DNA from: Pseudomonas sp. PB101
Lineage (GTDB): Bacteria; Pseudomonadota; Gammaproteobacteria; Pseudomonadales; Pseudomonadaceae
Direction of reading: 5' to 3'
Assembly: GCF_009764265.1 (NCBI RefSeq)
Contig: NZ_RWIR01000035.1
Span: 124,001-188,000 of the forward strand
DNA: 64,000 nt
Made by a program: the position numbers and the translations under genes. The number at the start of each line of letters is the position of its first letter. The first letter of the stretch is position 1. Of the stretch, positions 52,514 to 62,179 are shown in pieces. The notes beneath the pieces are model-generated. The model ran no database searches. It was given only the letters and a program-made list of their open reading frames with translations, and was not told where the DNA came from.

Positions 52514-55152
52514 GCTCGGCCCTCCGGTGCAACGACTGAAGGTCCGTCGGTGAATTGCAGCGTGATGCCCTCCTCATCGCTGCAGCCCAGGGTCACGCCA
52601 AGGGTTTTGTATTTGGCGGCCTGACGCTGCAGCAGCTGTTGGCTGAGCACCGGCAGAATCTGCTGGTTGAGCAGGCTGTCGATGTTGCGCGCACCGGTGT
52701 CGGGCAGCAGGCAGGCGGCGACCAATGCATCGTGCAGGCCATCCTCGATCTGGCATGTCAGGCCGTAATGGCTGTGCAGGCGCCTGGCGACCTTGGCAAG
52801 TTTCAAGGCGACGATATGCTTGAGCGCGTCGGCCAGCAGCGGGCGGTAGATCAGGGTCTGGAAGCGGGCGAGCAACGCCGGCTGGAAGTGCTCGCGCAGC
52901 AGCGGTCGCAGCCATTCGTGCAAGTCGCTGTCGCTGGCTTCGGGCTGCTCGCGCAGACCGTTTTGCAGCTCATCGCTGCCGAGGTTGGAGGTCATCAGGA
53001 TGACAGTGTTGCGGAAGTCGATTTCACGTCCTTCGCCATCACGCATGAAGCCGCGGTCGAACACCTGGTAGAACAGGTTGAGCACATCGCGGTGGGCCTT
53101 TTCCACTTCATCCAGCAGCACCACGCTATAGGGCCGCTGGCGCACCGCTTCGGTGAGCACGCCGCCCTGGCCGTAACCGACGTAACCCGGTGGCGAGCCC
53201 TTGAGCTGGCTGACGGTGTGGGCTTCCTGGTACTCGGACAGGTTGAGGGTGATCAGCGATTTTTCGCCACCGAACAGGCAGTCCGCCAGCGCCAGGGCGG
53301 TTTCCGTCTTGCCGACGCCGCTGGTGCCGACCAGCAAAAATACCCCGAGCGGCGCCTGCTCTTCGGTCAGGCCGGTCTTGGCCGCGCGCAGGCGCTGGGC
53401 CAGGGCACCGAGGGCATGGTCCTGGCCAATCACTCGCGCGGCCAGTTGCTGTTCGAGGTCCAGCAGGCTGGCCTGTTCGTCCTTGAGCAAACTGCCCAGG
53501 GGCACGCCGGTCCAGTCGGCGATCACTTCGGCAACGCTGCGTGCATCGACGTCGAGGGACAGCATTGGCTGGCTGCCCTGGGCCCGCAGCAATTGTTCCT
53601 GCAGTTTCGCGCAGAGGTCGCTGCGGGCCGGTTCGGCCTGACGCGCATCGAGCAATTGGCGGGTCAGGTCGAGTTCGTAGCGGTACTGGCGCAGCAGGTC
53701 ATCCTGCTGTTGTTGCAGCTCAACCTGCTGCCCGGCGATCAGCGTCAATCGTTCGCTCAAGTCGCTGCCATTGAGTTGTACATCCTGTTCCAGCGCACGC
53801 CGCTCCAGCTCCAGCGCGGCATGCCGGGCCTTGAGCCGCACCAGTGCCTGGGGCTCGCAGTCGAGGCTCATGCGCACCCGCGCGCTGGCGGTGTCGAGCA
53901 GGTCGACGGCCTTGTCCGGCAACTGCCGGCCCGTGAGGTAACGCCGCGACAGGCTGACCGCGGCCTGCACCGCCGCGTCCTGGATGTGCACGCCGTGATG
54001 GCTGGCGTAACGGGCCTTGAGGCCGCGCAGCATCAGGCAGGCGCTGGCATCGTCCGGCTCGTCGACCTTGACCATCTGGAAGCGCCGCTCCAGGGCGGCA
54101 TCGCGCTCGAAGTACTGCTTGTATTCGCTCCAGGTGGTCGCGGCGATGGTGCGCAACTCGCCACGGGCCAGGGCGGGCTTGAGCAGGTTGGCGGCATCCG
54201 CCCCGCCTGCCTGGTTGCCGGCACCGATCAGGGTGTGGGCTTCGTCGATGAACAGCAGCACCGGGTTGGCCGACTGCTGCACGGCGTCGATGACGTTTTT
54301 CAAGCGTTGTTCGAATTCGCCTTTTACCCCGGCGCCTGCTTGCAGCAGGCCAAGGTCAAGAGTACGCACACTGACCGACTTGAGGCTGTCCGGCACGTTG
54401 CCTTCGGCGATGCGCAAGGCCAGTCCTTCGACCAGCGCGGTCTTGCCCACGCCGGGTTCGCCGACCAGGATCGGGTTGTTCTTGCGCCGGCGGCTGAGTA
54501 TGTCGATGACCTGGCGGATTTCATCGTCACGCCCGAACACCGGGTCGATCTGCCCTGCCCGCGCCTTGGCGGTGACGTCCTGGGTGAATTTGTCGAGCAC
54601 CGCTTGCAGGGCATCGTGCGCGGCAGCACCGGAGATGGGCAGTGCCGGGGGCTGGTCCAACGCACTTTGCTGTTGGACGTGCGGGCGTTCCTCGGAGTGT
54701 TGATCGAGCAGCGTCGACAAATGCTGCAACTGGACTTCACTGAGGCTCAGCATGGGCCAGGCCGCATCGCAAGCCAGCATCTGCGGACTGTCCTGCAACG
54801 CGCCCAGCAGGTGCGCCGATCGCAAGCTGTCATGCCCTTCCAGCGACGCGCGCAACCATGCACTCTCGATCAGTTTGTGCAACTTGCCGCACAACTGCGG
54901 CTTGCCTTGCACGCTGCGCGGCAGGGTGTCGAGATGGTCAAGCAGACCGCGCCACAGTGCGTCCATGTCCCATTCATGACGACGGGCGATCAGGGTCAAG
55001 TCGCCCTCGCCCTGCTCCAGCAACTTGAGCAACCAGTGTTCGATGCTGATCCGCCCATGGGCACGGCTTTGGCACAACGACGCCGCCGCGCTGAGCGCCT
55101 GGGCGCAGTAGGGATTGAGACGGCGAAGCAGGCGCGTGGAGTTGTCGGTCAT
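52510..55152 (-). CDS. clpV: T6SS sheath-recycling ATPase ClpV (TssH)
   Basis: 880 residues from ATG 55152. An N-terminal Clp domain (about 1-160) is followed by two AAA modules: Walker A GEPGVGKTALVEG and, later, GTSGVGKTETALAL, with a middle coiled-coil (about 400-510). It unfolds the contracted TssB-TssC sheath. The upstream frame to 55251 is intergenic. Confidence 0.93.
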   Translation of the reverse strand: MTDNSTRLLRRLNPYCAQALSAAASLCQSRAHGRISIEHWLLKLLEQGEGDLTLIARRHEWDMDALWRGLLDHLDTLPRSVQGKPQLCGKLHKLIESAWLRASLEGHDSLRSAHLLGALQDSPQMLACDAAWPMLSLSEVQLQHLSTLLDQHSEERPHVQQQSALDQPPALPISGAAAHDALQAVLDKFTQDVTAKARAGQIDPVFGRDDEIRQVIDILSRRRKNNPILVGEPGVGKTALVEGLALRIAEGNVPDSLKSVSVRTLDLGLLQAGAGVKGEFEQRLKNVIDAVQQSANPVLLFIDEAHTLIGAGNQAGGADAANLLKPALARGELRTIAATTWSEYKQYFERDAALERRFQMVKVDEPDDASACLMLRGLKARYASHHGVHIQDAAVQAAVSLSRRYLTGRQLPDKAVDLLDTASARVRMSLDCEPQALVRLKARHAALELERRALEQDVQLNGSDLSERLTLIAGQQVELQQQQDDLLRQYRYELDLTRQLLDARQAEPARSDLCAKLQEQLLRAQGSQPMLSLDVDARSVAEVIADWTGVPLGSLLKDEQASLLDLEQQLAARVIGQDHALGALAQRLRAAKTGLTEEQAPLGVFLLVGTSGVGKTETALALADCLFGGEKSLITLNLSEYQEAHTVSQLKGSPPGYVGYGQGGVLTEAVRQRPYSVVLLDEVEKAHRDVLNLFYQVFDRGFMRDGEGREIDFRNTVILMTSNLGSDELQNGLREQPEASDSDLHEWLRPLLREHFQPALLARFQTLIYRPLLADALKHIVALKLAKVARRLHSHYGLTCQIEDGLHDALVAACLLPDTGARNIDSLLNQQILPVLSQQLLQRQAAKYKTLGVTLGCSDEEGITLQFTDGPSVVAPEGRA

Positions 55153-55264
55153 GGAGGTACGTCCTTGTGCTGAAGGGTCAGCGGATAGTCGGTCAGGGCG
55201 ATGGAAAGTGTCGGGATGGGCTGGGTTGAACGTCCGCGCACAGACGCTCAACCCAGTGCACCGG

Positions 55265-55294
55265 AACCAGCAGGCAGAGGCTTGCCTGCTGGTT
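55265..55294 (-). terminator. Hairpin between hcp and clpV
   Basis: AACCAGCAGGCA and TTGCCTGCTGGTT form a 12-base stem with a short loop in the 150-base gap downstream of hcp. There is no long T tract, so it may be a partial terminator or an RNA-stabilising hairpin that lets hcp be expressed more than the downstream genes. Confidence 0.55.
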
Positions 55295-55302
55295 ATTCAG
55301 CG

Positions 55303-55794
55303 TTACCCTCTACTACGTTTGTCCCATTTATCGTCGTGTTTGAGGTTTCCATCCTTGAAGTCCCAGAAGATCTCCTCGTAGCGCAATTCAACCTCTTCCA
55401 GGTGGTTGAGTTTCGCCTTGTCCGGATCTTTGACGTCGTGCATTTTCGACGCGACCTTCACTACCTTTACTTTTTTCAGCAGGGTGTTGTAGTACTCGAC
55501 TTCCTGGCCATCGTTGTCGATGCGATAAAATTTGAATTCGGCGCTTTCGAGAGTCTGACCCGTGGTCGCAGCCTTATAGAGGTAGGTGCTGGAGGCATCG
55601 ATTTCCTTGGTGAACACGTACGGAGCATGGGTCCGCGTACCGGTCAATTTTCCGGTGTTATCGTCGGTGGCGATGTAGACGCTGTGGTCGTGAGCGATTA
55701 CCTCGATACTGCCTTCGCGACCTTCCACGGTCACTGAACCTTCAATGTCCACGCCGCCGTCATTTTTCAGCCACAGGTAAACGGGAATTGCCAT
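55303..55794 (-). CDS. hcp: T6SS tube protein Hcp (TssD)
   Basis: 163 residues with the Hcp pattern: MAIPVYLWLKNDGG at the start, GSVTVEGREGSIEV, and the late EVEYYNTLLKKVKVV. Forms hexameric rings of the inner tube. It is 15 bases from the OmpA protein gene and has its own AAGGAG site; a hairpin follows it. Confidence 0.92.
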   Translation of the reverse strand: MAIPVYLWLKNDGGVDIEGSVTVEGREGSIEVIAHDHSVYIATDDNTGKLTGTRTHAPYVFTKEIDASSTYLYKAATTGQTLESAEFKFYRIDNDGQEVEYYNTLLKKVKVVKVASKMHDVKDPDKAKLNHLEEVELRYEEIFWDFKDGNLKHDDKWDKRSRG

Positions 55795-55809
55795 GTGAAG
55801 CTCCTTTTC

Positions 55810-57549
55810 TCAGTACACAAATGCCGCGTTTGCGGCAGGGGGTTGAACGTCTGCACCGGCCGTGGGAAGCGCGCAGGCCCCCGCTTCCGGCACCAGACGG
55901 ATATCGACGCGACGGTTGGCCTGACGCCCCGCCTCGGTGTCATTGCTCGCGATCGGCTGGCTCTTGCCAAAGCCCTGCACCGCGAAACAGCTGTCGGGGA
56001 TGCCACCCATGCGTTGCATCCATTCACGTACCGCTGCCGCGCGGGCACGGGACAAGTGCAGATTGTGTTCGTCGCTGCCCACGGCGTCGGTATGCCCGGC
56101 GATGACGATCAACCAGCCAGGCTGGGCCTTGATGCCGACCAGGGCGTCGATCAGCACCCTGGTTGATTCGGGCTTGAGCCGGGCGCTGGCACTACTGAAC
56201 AGCGACAGACTGTCCAGGCGCACCGTTCGCGCGGTACGTGCCGCCAGCGGGCGGGTCGACGGTTGCTTGTGATCGGCGATGGTCGTCAACACCCGGTCAC
56301 GCAGGCGCTCGCCGTGATACAGGCCAAAACCCAGAGCCATGGGGGCGCCCAGGCGGTAGTACGAGTCCAGTCGCACCGCGTCCTCGCGCAGCACGTTCAA
56401 CGCATCCTCGCGCCGGGCGAATTCGGCTTGCTCAAGACGCGTCGGCGGGGCAATGGATGTGTAGCGCCGCAGGTCGTCACTGACCTGGCGTAGCAGCATG
56501 GTGTTCTGCCAGGTCGAGCTGATCAGGGCGACAACGGTGGCAAACGCGAACAGCCATACCGCGATCACGATTGCGCCACGCTTGGGCGATGGTTGAGGCT
56601 GCCGGGGCAGCAGACTCAGCAGAGGGTCAGGAAACGGCAACGGCTCCCCCGTTTCCTGTATAGCGCCATCGGCGTCCAGCAGCGCGGTCTTGTCCCGCTG
56701 CCATTGCCGCCACAAGTTGCCGGGCACATAACCGGGCAGTGTCGGCACCAGGGTGCAGGCCCACACCAGCGGCAGGCCGATAGCGTGGCGACCTTCACGG
56801 TGGGTGAAGTGCGCCAGGACATGTTCGTCCAGCCAGGCAGCTGCACTGTTGAGCTGGATGCCGGCCTGCAAACGTTGGGTATGGACTTCACTGCAAGCGG
56901 ACTGCCGGTACCAGTCGTTCGGGCTGAAGCTGGTCCCCGCCTGCAGAATGTTGCAGCGGTCCTGGCCTGCGCCCCAACTGAACCAGGCCCCTTTGGCTGC
57001 AGGGGACTGCAGATAGCTGACCAGCATCAACGGCAAACTAAAGCCGCGCTTGCGCGTCAGCGCGACCTGATGATTGAAGGTGCGCACCTGCCCGGCCAAC
57101 ACCCCGGCATTGGTGTGCTCGCCCGGGTTGACGATGAGCATTACTCCGAGCTGTCCGCCCCACTGTGGGCGCATGGTCATGATGCGGTCGACCAGCCCCG
57201 GCAGTTGCTCCGTACTGGAAACCCGCAGGTAGCACCCCTGCTGGGTCAAACGCTGCGCCGGATGATCGGCGTGCGCTTCACCAAACAGATTGGACAGGCC
57301 ATCACCACAGACCAGCACAACGGGTTGGCGGAAGCTCGCCGGTGGCAGCGTGAAATCATCGAGGGAACCGTGCAGTTCCTGTTGCTTTGCTGCCTGACGC
57401 ACCGCCCGCACCCACGCCAGCGCGACGCTGCCGACAACAATCAAGACGCCAACCCCGCGCGTCCATCCGCCAAACGGGATGATCGCCAGCAGCGTCAGGG
57501 CCAGTGCACCGGCCCACAGCCAGAGTCCCTGTTTGAGTTTGAGCGTCAT
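55810..57549 (-). CDS. T6SS-associated OmpA-domain membrane protein
   Basis: 579 residues from ATG 57549. N-terminal hydrophobic pair (about 8-50), a central domain of about 270 residues, a further helix near 325-345 (GAIVIAVWLFAFATVVALI), and a C-terminal OmpA domain (IAGHTDAVGSDEH, NRRVDIRLVP) for peptidoglycan binding. The short TssL next door lacks its own OmpA domain, so this protein probably supplies the cell-wall anchor of the membrane complex. The central domain has no family I can name. Confidence 0.8.
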   Translation of the reverse strand: MTLKLKQGLWLWAGALALTLLAIIPFGGWTRGVGVLIVVGSVALAWVRAVRQAAKQQELHGSLDDFTLPPASFRQPVVLVCGDGLSNLFGEAHADHPAQRLTQQGCYLRVSSTEQLPGLVDRIMTMRPQWGGQLGVMLIVNPGEHTNAGVLAGQVRTFNHQVALTRKRGFSLPLMLVSYLQSPAAKGAWFSWGAGQDRCNILQAGTSFSPNDWYRQSACSEVHTQRLQAGIQLNSAAAWLDEHVLAHFTHREGRHAIGLPLVWACTLVPTLPGYVPGNLWRQWQRDKTALLDADGAIQETGEPLPFPDPLLSLLPRQPQPSPKRGAIVIAVWLFAFATVVALISSTWQNTMLLRQVSDDLRRYTSIAPPTRLEQAEFARREDALNVLREDAVRLDSYYRLGAPMALGFGLYHGERLRDRVLTTIADHKQPSTRPLAARTARTVRLDSLSLFSSASARLKPESTRVLIDALVGIKAQPGWLIVIAGHTDAVGSDEHNLHLSRARAAAVREWMQRMGGIPDSCFAVQGFGKSQPIASNDTEAGRQANRRVDIRLVPEAGACALPTAGADVQPPAANAAFVY

Positions 57550-57559
57550 TGACCCCACC

Positions 57560-58237
57560 TCAGGCGTCCACGGATAACAGGGTCGCCGCCAATCCACCCA
57601 GCCACTGATCGAGCCCGTACCAGAGAGCGACCAGCAACAGGCCGGCGGCCAGGGCATTGACCAAGGGCGAGCGCAATCCAGGGAACAGCGTCATGCCCCG
57701 ACTGCCGCTGACCGTTGCGGTCGAGCGCCGATGCAATTTCAAAGGCGCGACACGCTCATTCAGGGCGGTCAGCAATTGCTCGCGCTCGGGGTCACTGATA
57801 TCGGCATAACGGCCCTTGAAACCCAGGGTCAGTACCCGCTGGAACGCTGTCAGCACAAGTAGGTCCGCTGCTGGTTCGCGCAGCACCTCACGCATGTCCT
57901 CGTAGAGGAACACCCCGGCCTGATGGCGATTGAAAAACTTCGTTTGCAAGGGTTCGCTGGCCCAGTTGGCATGGGCTTTATCGAACGTGAGATTGAGCAT
58001 GGTTTCGTCCAGCAACGCGCATTGCGCGTGGCTGATATGGTCGATGCTGCGTTGCGCCAGGCCGGCCTTTTCAAGCGACTGGCGAACGCCCTCGACCTGC
58101 TGCACGCAAAGCGCTTTGACCGCGTCGCTGTTTTGCGCGGAGGCCCCTTGCCGCAACTCGACCACCAGCAGGAAGCTGTCCTGCAGCAAAGCGTCGATAT
58201 CAACCGCGTCGTGTTTTTTCGTTTCGATCAGGTTCAT
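57560..58237 (-). CDS. tssL: T6SS membrane protein TssL (DotU), short form
   Basis: 225 residues. Cytoplasmic DotU domain (CALLDETMLN, FFNRHQAG, GFKGRY) with one C-terminal membrane helix (ALAAGLLLVALWYGL) and no periplasmic extension. Start overlaps the tssK stop by four bases. Confidence 0.9.
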   Translation of the reverse strand: MNLIETKKHDAVDIDALLQDSFLLVVELRQGASAQNSDAVKALCVQQVEGVRQSLEKAGLAQRSIDHISHAQCALLDETMLNLTFDKAHANWASEPLQTKFFNRHQAGVFLYEDMREVLREPAADLLVLTAFQRVLTLGFKGRYADISDPEREQLLTALNERVAPLKLHRRSTATVSGSRGMTLFPGLRSPLVNALAAGLLLVALWYGLDQWLGGLAATLLSVDA

Positions 58238-59589
58238 GCACGTAGTACCGCGAACAGTTCAAGTTTGACGTCCGCCAGGGTGCTCGGGACGTAGAAGGCA
58301 CAAACGCCCTGAGCCAGAATGGCTTTGCCCTTGACATGGTTGAGGTCGAGGGCGAAGTACTGGTTTTCCAGGCGCAGGGGAATGGCCGCCGGCACATGGC
58401 TGAGGGACTGCAACGGCACGCCGTCGAGGGCGGCGTTGACCAGTTGATCGACTTCGTCCGGTGTACCGATCTTGCACAGGCGCGGGAACTGGCTCTGCAG
58501 TTGCACGGCGGGCAGGCGGCAGCGTACCGACAGGTAGAAGTCGGCGCTGTCTGGCTCGCGCAGCCGGGGGTCGTCGAGTCGCACCTGCCAGCGGTTGGAA
58601 GAGCTTTCCTCAAGGGTCAGGGCGATAACCCGCGAAGGCAGACTGGCCTCCAGCAACATGGAGATCATGCGCAAAAGTGGCGGGAACACACTTTCCAGGT
58701 CTTCGTGGCGGTAAGGCGGAATCTGCTCGACATCGTGTTCGAGGGAAAAGGTCAGTAGGCTACCGGCCAGTTTCGTCAGCTCCAGATAGACCTGCTCGGG
58801 AGGTCGCGCAGGCCAGGCCTTGAGATCGGCCAACACCGGCTGGTAAGTGTTCAAGGCATTGAGCAGCCAGAACAATGACACGTCGGCAACGGCGAAGTCG
58901 GCCATGCGCTGGTTGCTTTCGCGGCGCATGCCCATCAGTCGCTGGCGCTTGGAGGACAGCTGGGTCAACAAGTTGTCCAGTTGCGTCAGAAGCCCCGGGT
59001 GCGCGGAGAAACTGAGCAAGGGTGGAATGTAATCGGGGTCGAGGCTCCAGGCGCCCTGCCCGTCGCGCATCAGCCGCGCGATGGGACAGGTCAGGTAATC
59101 GCCGTTCTCGTCGTGTACGAAGCGCAGGCTCAGCACCTGTTCCAGCACGCCGACCGATTGCACTTCATCGGCGTAGATGTCCTGCACCTGACGCCAGTCC
59201 TGGCGATATCGGGTAGGCCGATCCCCTTGCCCGCCATCGAACAGGCAATTGTTGCCATTGGCCTGCTCCAGCGGCAGGGCCAGCAGCAAGGTAGCTGCCT
59301 GGCTGTCACCGGTCTGCAGGCGCGACAGGTCGAGTCCGGGGGGCAGCCGATCCACTTGATCGCTGTCGATCAGGGTACCGTCCGGCATCCGCAGATTGAG
59401 CCGGGTGGCCTTGAGCGTGCCCAGGCGCAGAGCTTCCAGGTCGAAGGCGACACTGCGAACGCCCCAAGGGTGCACCAGGCACAGACGAGCCAGGCACTCG
59501 TTGGCCCAGGCCTCCCAGCGCGCCTGCTGCTGGAATTGCTGCGGGGACAGCAAGGCCCCCGCGGCCCACAAGGGGCGGTCGATTTTCAT
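58234..59589 (-). CDS. tssK: T6SS baseplate-membrane connector TssK
   Basis: 451 residues from ATG 59589 (MKIDRPLWAAGALLSPQQFQQQ, the family's usual opening). TssK trimers link baseplate wedges to TssL/TssM. The longer upstream frame overlaps tssC and is not coding. Confidence 0.9.
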   Translation of the reverse strand: MKIDRPLWAAGALLSPQQFQQQARWEAWANECLARLCLVHPWGVRSVAFDLEALRLGTLKATRLNLRMPDGTLIDSDQVDRLPPGLDLSRLQTGDSQAATLLLALPLEQANGNNCLFDGGQGDRPTRYRQDWRQVQDIYADEVQSVGVLEQVLSLRFVHDENGDYLTCPIARLMRDGQGAWSLDPDYIPPLLSFSAHPGLLTQLDNLLTQLSSKRQRLMGMRRESNQRMADFAVADVSLFWLLNALNTYQPVLADLKAWPARPPEQVYLELTKLAGSLLTFSLEHDVEQIPPYRHEDLESVFPPLLRMISMLLEASLPSRVIALTLEESSSNRWQVRLDDPRLREPDSADFYLSVRCRLPAVQLQSQFPRLCKIGTPDEVDQLVNAALDGVPLQSLSHVPAAIPLRLENQYFALDLNHVKGKAILAQGVCAFYVPSTLADVKLELFAVLRA

Positions 59590-59629
59590 GAGGTCGTATT
59601 CCTGCGCAGTGGCTTGAGGTGAACAGGAC

Positions 59630-61168
59630 TCAGGCTTTCGCCTTGGGCATCTGCGAAACCAGCGACAGGTTGACGTCCATGCCTTCCACCTGGAAATGCG
59701 GCACGGCATACAACTTGACGCGGAAGAAACCCGGGTTGTCCTCAATGTCTTCGACGGTGACCCGGCCGGCCCGCAACGGGTGCGAAGCCTGCAACGAGTC
59801 GCCCGGATCGTTCATCTCGGTGACCAACCCGCTGACCCACCTGTTCAACTCCAGCTCCAGCACACGGCGATCCTTGGTGGTGCCGATGTTTTCGCGCTGG
59901 ATCAGTTTCAGGTAATGGGCAATGCGCGACAGCAGGAAAATGTATGGCAGGCGCGCATTGATCCGGCTGTTGGCGGTGGCCTCCGGGGTGTCGTACAACG
60001 CCGGTTTCTGCGTGGAGTTGGCCGAGAAGAAGCACGCGTAGTCACGGTTCTTGTAGTACGACAGCGGGATAAAACCGAGGTTGGCGAACTCGAACTCGCG
60101 CGTTTCCGGAATCATCACTTCCGAAGGGATCTTCACCTGATTGCCAGTGCCCAGGTCGTACAGGTGGATCGGCAGGTCGGTGACCGCGCCACCCGACTGC
60201 GGACCGCGGATCTGCACGCACCAGCCGTTGGCGATGAAACTCTTGACCATGTTGGCAGCGAAGGCGAACGAGGCGTTGGTCCACAGGTATTTGTTGTGGT
60301 CCGGCCCCTTGACGCTTTCGATGTAGTTGAAGCTACGCACCGGAACGGTGTCCGGGCCATACGGCAGGCGGCCCAACACACGGGGCATGAGCAAGCCTAT
60401 GTAACGGGCATCGTCGCTGTCGCGGAAGGCTTTCCACTTGATGTATTCGGCACGGTCGAAGTAATTGCCGATGTCCTTGATCGCGGCGACTTCTTCCATC
60501 GAACGCTTGCCAAAGAAGGCCGGGCCGACGGAGCCAATGAAGGGCATGTGCGCGGCTGCCGATACTTTGGAAATATTGCGCAGTAAGGCAATGTCTTGCG
60601 GGCTGCGGTCGAACTCGAAGTTGGAAATCGCAGCCGCGATCGGCTCACCGCCCGGGGTGTCGTATTCCTGGGTGTAGGTCTGCACATACAGACCACTTTG
60701 CGCGATCTCTGGGGCGTCCTCGAAATCCTGAACCAGGTGATCCTTGCTGATATCCAGCAATTCGATCCGCACGTTCTGGCGGAAATCGGTTTGATCGATC
60801 AGCGACTTCACACCACGCCAGGTGGATTCGACCCGCTGGAAATCCGGGTGATGCATCACGGCGTCCAGTTGGCGGCTGATCTGTGCATCCAGCGAGGCAA
60901 TATGTTCATCCAGCAGTGTCCTGTCCAGACGCCGGACTTTGCGCGAAGACTCTTTTATCAACTTTAAAAAAACACTGACCGCGGCCGTCACACGCTCATC
61001 GACAGAAACGTCCGACAGCGCCTCGGAATTTTGAAACACTTCAATTTCGCCCAGCACTTTTACCGGGCTGAGATTGATCTTGCCAAACAGCGCGCCATAC
61101 ACGCCGTTATTTTCTTCAGACAACACTGTAGTGCCGCGCGAATGCGCGTGAGATTGCTCAATAGACAT
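59630..61168 (-). CDS. tssC: T6SS contractile sheath large subunit TssC
   Basis: 512 residues, standard length. LDAQISRQLDAVMHHPDFQRVESTW is split here by motif: HHPDFQ, then FEFDRSP, PFIGSVGPAFFG and the C-terminal GFFRVKLYAVPHFQ. Pairs with TssB in the sheath; 34 bases after tssB. Confidence 0.95.
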   Translation of the reverse strand: MSIEQSHAHSRGTTVLSEENNGVYGALFGKINLSPVKVLGEIEVFQNSEALSDVSVDERVTAAVSVFLKLIKESSRKVRRLDRTLLDEHIASLDAQISRQLDAVMHHPDFQRVESTWRGVKSLIDQTDFRQNVRIELLDISKDHLVQDFEDAPEIAQSGLYVQTYTQEYDTPGGEPIAAAISNFEFDRSPQDIALLRNISKVSAAAHMPFIGSVGPAFFGKRSMEEVAAIKDIGNYFDRAEYIKWKAFRDSDDARYIGLLMPRVLGRLPYGPDTVPVRSFNYIESVKGPDHNKYLWTNASFAFAANMVKSFIANGWCVQIRGPQSGGAVTDLPIHLYDLGTGNQVKIPSEVMIPETREFEFANLGFIPLSYYKNRDYACFFSANSTQKPALYDTPEATANSRINARLPYIFLLSRIAHYLKLIQRENIGTTKDRRVLELELNRWVSGLVTEMNDPGDSLQASHPLRAGRVTVEDIEDNPGFFRVKLYAVPHFQVEGMDVNLSLVSQMPKAKA

Positions 61169-61202
61169 TCTGAAAACTTCCTTTTAAACAAGCCGGGGTG
61201 AA

Positions 61203-61706
61203 TTAACGGACTTCTTCCACAGCCAGGGCGGCCAGCTCGTCTCGCAGTTCGTCACTGAGAGCCTCATCCATGAGGATGCGCTCCAGCTCATGACGAAACG
61301 TGGCATTGTCCAAAAGGTTGGACTTGAGGTCGCGCAACAGGTTACGCATTGCCAGCAACGCGCGCAGTTGCGGAATTTGCCGGGCCACTTGTTCCGGCTC
61401 GAAATCCTTCATGCTCTGGAAGCTCAGATCGACCGAGGCCTCGCTCTCGTCCTCCATCAGGGTATTGGCCACGGCCAGCTTGATCTCGGGAGCATATTCG
61501 GCCAACACGCTATCGAAATTATTCTTGTCGACAGCGACTTTTTTCCTCTCGAATAACGGCCGCTGTTCCTTGCCGTTACTGTAGTCGCCCATCACCATCA
61601 ACTTGAGCGGCAGTTCGATTTTTTTCTGTGCATCGCCCGTATGCAAATCGAGCTTGATGTTGACCCGTGCCTTGGGCACTTCGTTTTGAAAACTACCAGA
61701 AGCCAT
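61203..61706 (-). CDS. tssB: T6SS contractile sheath small subunit TssB
   Basis: 167 residues. Typical start with VPKARVNIKLDLHTG, then KLMVMGDYSN, KKVAVDKNNFD and LRALLAMRNLLRDLKSN. First gene of the type VI operon; AAGGAGG precedes the ATG. Confidence 0.95.
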   Translation of the reverse strand: MASGSFQNEVPKARVNIKLDLHTGDAQKKIELPLKLMVMGDYSNGKEQRPLFERKKVAVDKNNFDSVLAEYAPEIKLAVANTLMEDESEASVDLSFQSMKDFEPEQVARQIPQLRALLAMRNLLRDLKSNLLDNATFRHELERILMDEALSDELRDELAALAVEEVR

Positions 61707-62179
61707 AAATCCTCCTTGGATATTTGTAACAACATGCAGCGTTACAAAAATTCAATGACACAATCGAACTCAGGAGTTGAGTCGACACAATCGCAATCAG
61801 ACTAACAGATAGAGCATGCAAGCTTGCTTCGACGGCGAAAGATGAACCTTTTCAAAGGGCTCCGCAACTACGGAAACACACGCTAAAACACTGTCAGATG
61901 TAATAGTGAACCATCTTACAAAGTCATTCCAAGTGCCCAACTTATATTTAGATGCGTCTTACATTACACTCAGATCCTGCCCACTCACTAAATAGCAATT
62001 TCCCACAGCGCCAGGGAAACTTCCTACATGCAGAGTAGCGGAATGCTTTAGTTGCCACTCGGGATAACCATTGTGGCAACGGATGATCAGGTAATTGAGA
62101 AAAAGCGAGGAGGTGATTTCACGACTGCCGGTACCCGAGTCTTGAAGACCGGGCACAGGCAGCAGTGTTCTGCAGGCTT
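61707..62179. other. A+T-rich intergenic region carrying the type VI promoter
   Basis: 473 bases between tssB and the ppk2 stop. No convincing gene. It must hold the promoter for tssB onward. I looked for a sigma-54 site (TGGCAC-N5-TTGC) on the minus strand and did not find a good one. Confidence 0.5.

Noticed and set aside
50627..52624. 665-codon open frame opposite vgrG
   Set aside because: Ala/Gly/Val-rich low-complexity translation caused by reverse reading of vgrG.
52555..55173. 872-codon open frame opposite clpV
   Set aside because: Same effect; clpV has both AAA modules intact on the other strand.
61707..62179. Sigma-54 promoter for the type VI operon
   Set aside because: No TGGCAC-N5-TTGC-like pair in the right orientation was found by eye.
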